A stretch of 64,000 bases of DNA from positions 1 through 64,000 of the forward strand of contig JAJZYH010000002.1 in the NCBI GenBank assembly GCA_021798195.1, read 5' to 3'. The notes beneath the pieces were generated by a model. It worked only from the letters and a program-made list of their open reading frames with translations, was not told the origin of the DNA and ran no database searches. The position numbers were made by a program, and so were the translations under genes. Of this stretch, positions 61,267-64,000 are shown one piece after another; the first letter of the stretch is position 1; every line of letters begins with the position of its first letter. This DNA comes from Thermoplasmata archaeon. GTDB lineage: Archaea > Thermoplasmatota > Thermoplasmata > Lutacidiplasmatales > UBA184.

Positions 61267-61275
61267 AATTAAGGA
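61267..61275 (-). promoter_or_regulatory. TATA box of cobB
   Basis: The minus strand reads CCTTAATTC, centred about 33 nt upstream of ATG 61238. It lies within the longer open frame, excluding the ATG at 61265. Confidence 0.55.
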
Positions 61276-61378
61276 CTAACCCTCTTGACAGAAATCCAAT
61301 GCGCTTGATGCCCATCCGACTTCCCCCCTCCGGACCGGCTCCCGAGATCGTCCCGCCCCCCGGCACCCCGGACCATCG

Positions 61379-62521
61379 ATGAGGAGTGAAGGTCCCCGGG
61401 ATGGGGAGGGCATGGGGGGCCCGCGAATCCTCCGGTCGTGGCGCTTCCCGGCGGGAGGGAAGGCACGCCCCCTTCGGATGGTCCTGCTCCTCTTGGGATC
61501 GGTGGGTACGGCCACCATCCTCTCCATGGCGTTGGGAACCGTCCCCATCCCATTCCCGGATGTCCTCTCCTTCCTCCTGCAGCGCATCGTGAATCCCGGG
61601 GCGTTGGGGAGCTCCTGCCCGGTCCCGGTGGTGGTGGAGGGTCAGGTGGTGCCCTGTACCATCCTTGCGGCGATCCTATGGGAGAACCGCGTTCCGGAGA
61701 TCCTTCTGGCCCTCCTGGTGGGGGGCGCCCTCGCAATCTCGGGCGGGACCATGCAGGGCATCTTCCGGAATCCCCTGGGCGACCCCTATCTCCTGGGCAT
61801 CTCCTCGGGGGCCGCGGTGGGGGCCGCCGCGTTCTTCGTCGCCGGATACGGTTTGCAGTACGCCCTGGTGGCCCTTCCTCTCTTCGCCTTCCTGGGCGCC
61901 ATGGGGAGCGCCGCCGTGATCCTCCTCGCCTCTCACTCCGGGCGTTCCACCGTGGAGACGCTTCTCCTCACCGGTGTGGCGCTCGCCTCCTTCTTCGGAG
62001 CGGTCATCTCCCTCGTGATCACCCTCCGACCGTTGAGCTCCATCCCCCTCACCTTCTGGACCCTGGGATACCTCTCCAATGCCACGTGGGGGGAGGTGGC
62101 GCTGGCGTTCGGAGGCATACTCGCCGGTTCCCTATTCCTGGCCCTCCACGGGAGGGACCTGAACCTCCTTCAGCTGGGGGATGAGACCGCCCGGGGCCTC
62201 GGCTGCGATGTGGAGCGGGTCCGCCGGAGGTTGCTGGTGCTGTCCGCCCTGGTGACGGCGGTGGCCGTGGCCTTCTCCGGGGCCATCGGCTTCGTGGGTC
62301 TCATCTCTCCGCACATCATCCGGAGGCTCCGGGGGCCGGACTACCGCTACCTGCTCCCCTTGAGCACCCTCTTCGGAGGTCTCTTCCTGCTCCTGGCCGA
62401 CGACCTGGCGGTGACGATCCTGGGAGGTGGGGGAGAACTCCCCCCGGGAGTCATCACCAGCTTTGTGGGAGCCCCCTTCTTCCTGTGGATCCTCTACCGA
62501 CGACGGCGGAGGCTGGGATGA
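61379..62521 (+). CDS. btuC: BtuC/FecCD-family corrinoid or siderophore permease
   Basis: A 380-residue permease with about ten helices of the FecCD/BtuC family: ISGGTMQGIFRNPLGDPYLLGISSGA (TM region with the conserved N-P-L-x-D-P-x-L-G motif), GLGCDVERVRRRLL before the coupling helix and GFVGLISPHIIRR. The adjoining cobB gene argues for a corrinoid substrate rather than iron. ATG 61379 gives a 33-residue basic N-terminus; ATG 61412 is an alternative. The TGA overlaps the btuD ATG. Confidence 0.9.
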   Translation: MRSEGPRDGEGMGGPRILRSWRFPAGGKARPLRMVLLLLGSVGTATILSMALGTVPIPFPDVLSFLLQRIVNPGALGSSCPVPVVVEGQVVPCTILAAILWENRVPEILLALLVGGALAISGGTMQGIFRNPLGDPYLLGISSGAAVGAAAFFVAGYGLQYALVALPLFAFLGAMGSAAVILLASHSGRSTVETLLLTGVALASFFGAVISLVITLRPLSSIPLTFWTLGYLSNATWGEVALAFGGILAGSLFLALHGRDLNLLQLGDETARGLGCDVERVRRRLLVLSALVTAVAVAFSGAIGFVGLISPHIIRRLRGPDYRYLLPLSTLFGGLFLLLADDLAVTILGGGGELPPGVITSFVGAPFFLWILYRRRRRLG

Positions 62522-63870
62522 AGGAAAGCGCCATCCCCCCCTTGGAGACGAGCGGGCTCTCCGTGGTGCTGGGAGGGCAGCGCGTCCTTCGGGACGTGAC
62601 CCTTTCCGTCGCCCCGGGGGAGTTCGTGGCCCTGGTGGGGCCGAATGGCTCCGGGAAAACCACTCTGCTCCGGGCCGCCCTGGGCATGATCCCCTCGGAC
62701 GGGGACGTTCGCCTCTACGGGCGCGACGTCCGAGGGCTGCGTCCCCGGGAGAGAGCCCGGCTGGCGAGTTGGGTGCCCCAGCAAGAGGTCCCGGCGGACA
62801 ACCTTCCCGTGGTGGACTTTGTGACCCTGGGGAGGTATCCGCACCAGGGGAGCTTCGCCCCCAGCCGGCCCGAGGACTTCTCCGCGGTGGAGGAGGCCCT
62901 GAGGGAGGCGGACGTGGACCCGTTCCGGAACCGGGGGGTCCTGGACCTCTCCGGAGGCGAACGCCAGCGGGTCCTCTTTGCGAGGGCCCTGGCCCAACGG
63001 GCGCCCCTCCTCCTCCTCGACGAGCCCACGAGCCACCTGGACATGGCGCATCAGCTGGAGATCATGGATCACCTCCGGCGCTACGTCCGGCGGTCCCGGG
63101 ACCATGCGGTCGTGGCCTCGGTCCACGATCTCAACCTCGCCTCCCGGTTCGCCGACCGGATCCTCTGGCTCTCGGAGGGCCGGCTGGTCTCGGCGGGCCC
63201 CCCGGGGGAGACCATCACCAGCGACCTCGTCTACCGGGTCTTCGGCGTATGGGCGGAGGTGCACCGCCGGGGGGACCGGGCCTTCGTCTTCCCCCGCCTG
63301 GATTCGGGCCCGGGGAAGGACCTTCCCGTTACGGGCCGTCCCCAGGTCCACGTGGTGGGGGGAGGAGGCAGCGCCGAGGCCTTGCTGGAACGCCTCGTGC
63401 CCATGGGGTACCCGGTGACGGCAGGAGTGCTCCACCTCCTGGATTCCGATGCCGAAACTTGCGGCCGGTTGCGGATCCCGGCGGCGTTCGAGGCACCCTT
63501 TTCCCCTCTCTCCGCCGAGGCGCGGGAGCGGAACCGGAAGATGATGCGGGCCGCGGATCTCATCATCCTGGCTCCCTTCTCCGTGGGGGAGGGAAACCTG
63601 GGGAACCTCGAGGATCCCCTGGAACTCCTCCGGGCGGGGGGCACCGTCTGGACCCTGGCCGGGCCTTCCCTCCCGGAACGGGACTTCACCGGCGGTCGTG
63701 CCTCCCAGCTCTACCGGTCCCTGATCGCCCACGGGGCGCGGGAGTTCCAGCGGATGGAGGATCTTCTGCAGGCGATCGCGGAGTTTGCCCCCGAGGCGGG
63801 GGGGGGCACCCGAAGGGATGGGCCCCTCGAAGGGCGCCTCCTCCCCCCGGGCCCGGTGCGGAGTTCATAG
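62518..63870 (+). CDS. btuD: BtuD-type corrinoid ABC ATPase with C-terminal extra domain
   Basis: 450 residues. The ATPase domain (1-260) has Walker A GPNGSGKTT (41-49), LSGGERQR, Walker B LLLLDEPTS and the switch His in SVHDL. A further domain of about 150 residues follows (HVVGGGGSAEALL..., later DLIILAPFSVGEGNLGN), Rossmann-like in pattern and shared with haloarchaeal BtuD proteins; its role is unknown. A likely Btu periplasmic binding protein gene is not in the window. Confidence 0.9.
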   Translation: MKESAIPPLETSGLSVVLGGQRVLRDVTLSVAPGEFVALVGPNGSGKTTLLRAALGMIPSDGDVRLYGRDVRGLRPRERARLASWVPQQEVPADNLPVVDFVTLGRYPHQGSFAPSRPEDFSAVEEALREADVDPFRNRGVLDLSGGERQRVLFARALAQRAPLLLLDEPTSHLDMAHQLEIMDHLRRYVRRSRDHAVVASVHDLNLASRFADRILWLSEGRLVSAGPPGETITSDLVYRVFGVWAEVHRRGDRAFVFPRLDSGPGKDLPVTGRPQVHVVGGGGSAEALLERLVPMGYPVTAGVLHLLDSDAETCGRLRIPAAFEAPFSPLSAEARERNRKMMRAADLIILAPFSVGEGNLGNLEDPLELLRAGGTVWTLAGPSLPERDFTGGRASQLYRSLIAHGAREFQRMEDLLQAIAEFAPEAGGGTRRDGPLEGRLLPPGPVRSS

Positions 63871-64000
63871 GCCTTCGGCGGAAGCCCTGAAGGATCCTCC
63901 GGCCGGGCAACTCGGAGCGGAGGAAGTACCTTCGCTCGCGGACATCTCCCGGTCGCTGGGAACCCGCCCTCCGCGTCCTCGCGTTCCGGGCTGGTCGCAC
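63871..64000. other. Right-edge stretch without a supported gene
   Basis: 130 nt after btuD. A minus-strand frame reaching the edge (ERRYFLRSELPGRRIL) has somewhat protein-like composition and could be the end of a gene outside the window, but that frame runs on antisense to btuD until 63686, so no stop supports it. I leave it uncalled. Confidence 0.3.

Noticed and set aside
63686-64000. Minus-strand frame running to the right edge
   Set aside because: It is antisense to most of the btuD 3' end, has no visible start in the window, and only a short piece has protein-like composition.

Overview
The window is a very GC-rich archaeal chromosome segment in which nearly all the DNA is coding. Archaeal affiliation rests on RqcH (NFACT), a Hel308 helicase, an Orc1/Cdc6-like protein, the GatDE tRNA amidotransferase, an ftsZ-secE-spt5-rpl11 cluster, MptE, TATA-box promoters that often sit about 25-30 nt from the start codon (leaderless mRNAs), and a tRNA gene that seems to carry an intron. 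Small zinc-finger proteins (HVO_0476 type and others) and a long N-terminal extension on Spt5 make a Thermoplasmatota-like lineage my best guess; that placement is inference. The soil- or sediment-like catabolic gene content fits a heterotroph. I see no insertion sequence, prophage or CRISPR array.

Layout. 0-25.8 kb is mainly housekeeping: ROK sugar kinase, HVO_0476 zinc protein, RqcH, an acyl-CoA dehydrogenase with Hel308 downstream, a degenerate Orc1/Cdc6-like protein convergent with Hel308, NAD-type isocitrate dehydrogenase, YjbQ, cobyric acid synthase (CobQ) coupled to a membrane glycosyltransferase-like protein, MptE, the ftsZ / secE-spt5-rpl11 block, and a minus-strand operon with GatD, GatE and a phosphoglycolate phosphatase.

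26.0-57.4 kb is a catabolic island. An HxlR regulator precedes an operon of SDR dehydrogenase, hydantoinase/oxoprolinase A and B, fumarylacetoacetate-hydrolase-family protein, XdhC and MoaB. It is followed by an isopropylmalate/homocitrate-synthase-like gene, a complete three-subunit molybdenum hydroxylase with a CoxG-like protein, a crotonase, an MFS transporter, a second large molybdenum-hydroxylase subunit with an M20-family enzyme and a MaoC-like protein, threonine-synthase-like and class V PLP enzymes, an APC permease, an ABC-2 exporter, a formamidase-like cyclase, a GltD-like oxidoreductase and an extradiol-dioxygenase-like protein. Together these suggest uptake, hydroxylation and ring opening of N-heterocyclic, lactam or amide substrates, with the products entering CoA-ester or amino-acid metabolism.

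57.6-64 kb holds an EamA transporter, the intron-like tRNA-Arg(GCG), a DUF202 membrane protein, cobyrinate a,c-diamide synthase (CobB) and a BtuC/BtuD corrinoid importer. With CobQ at 12.4 kb the window has a scattered set of cobamide synthesis and salvage genes.

The features most worth a second look are the Orc1/Cdc6-like protein that has lost its nucleotide-binding residues, the tRNA with about 30 extra nucleotides in its D-loop, the extended Spt5, the paired molybdenum-hydroxylase/hydantoinase island, metal-ligand substitutions in an M20-family and an extradiol-dioxygenase-family protein, and a perfect 11-bp palindrome upstream of the second hydroxylase operon.
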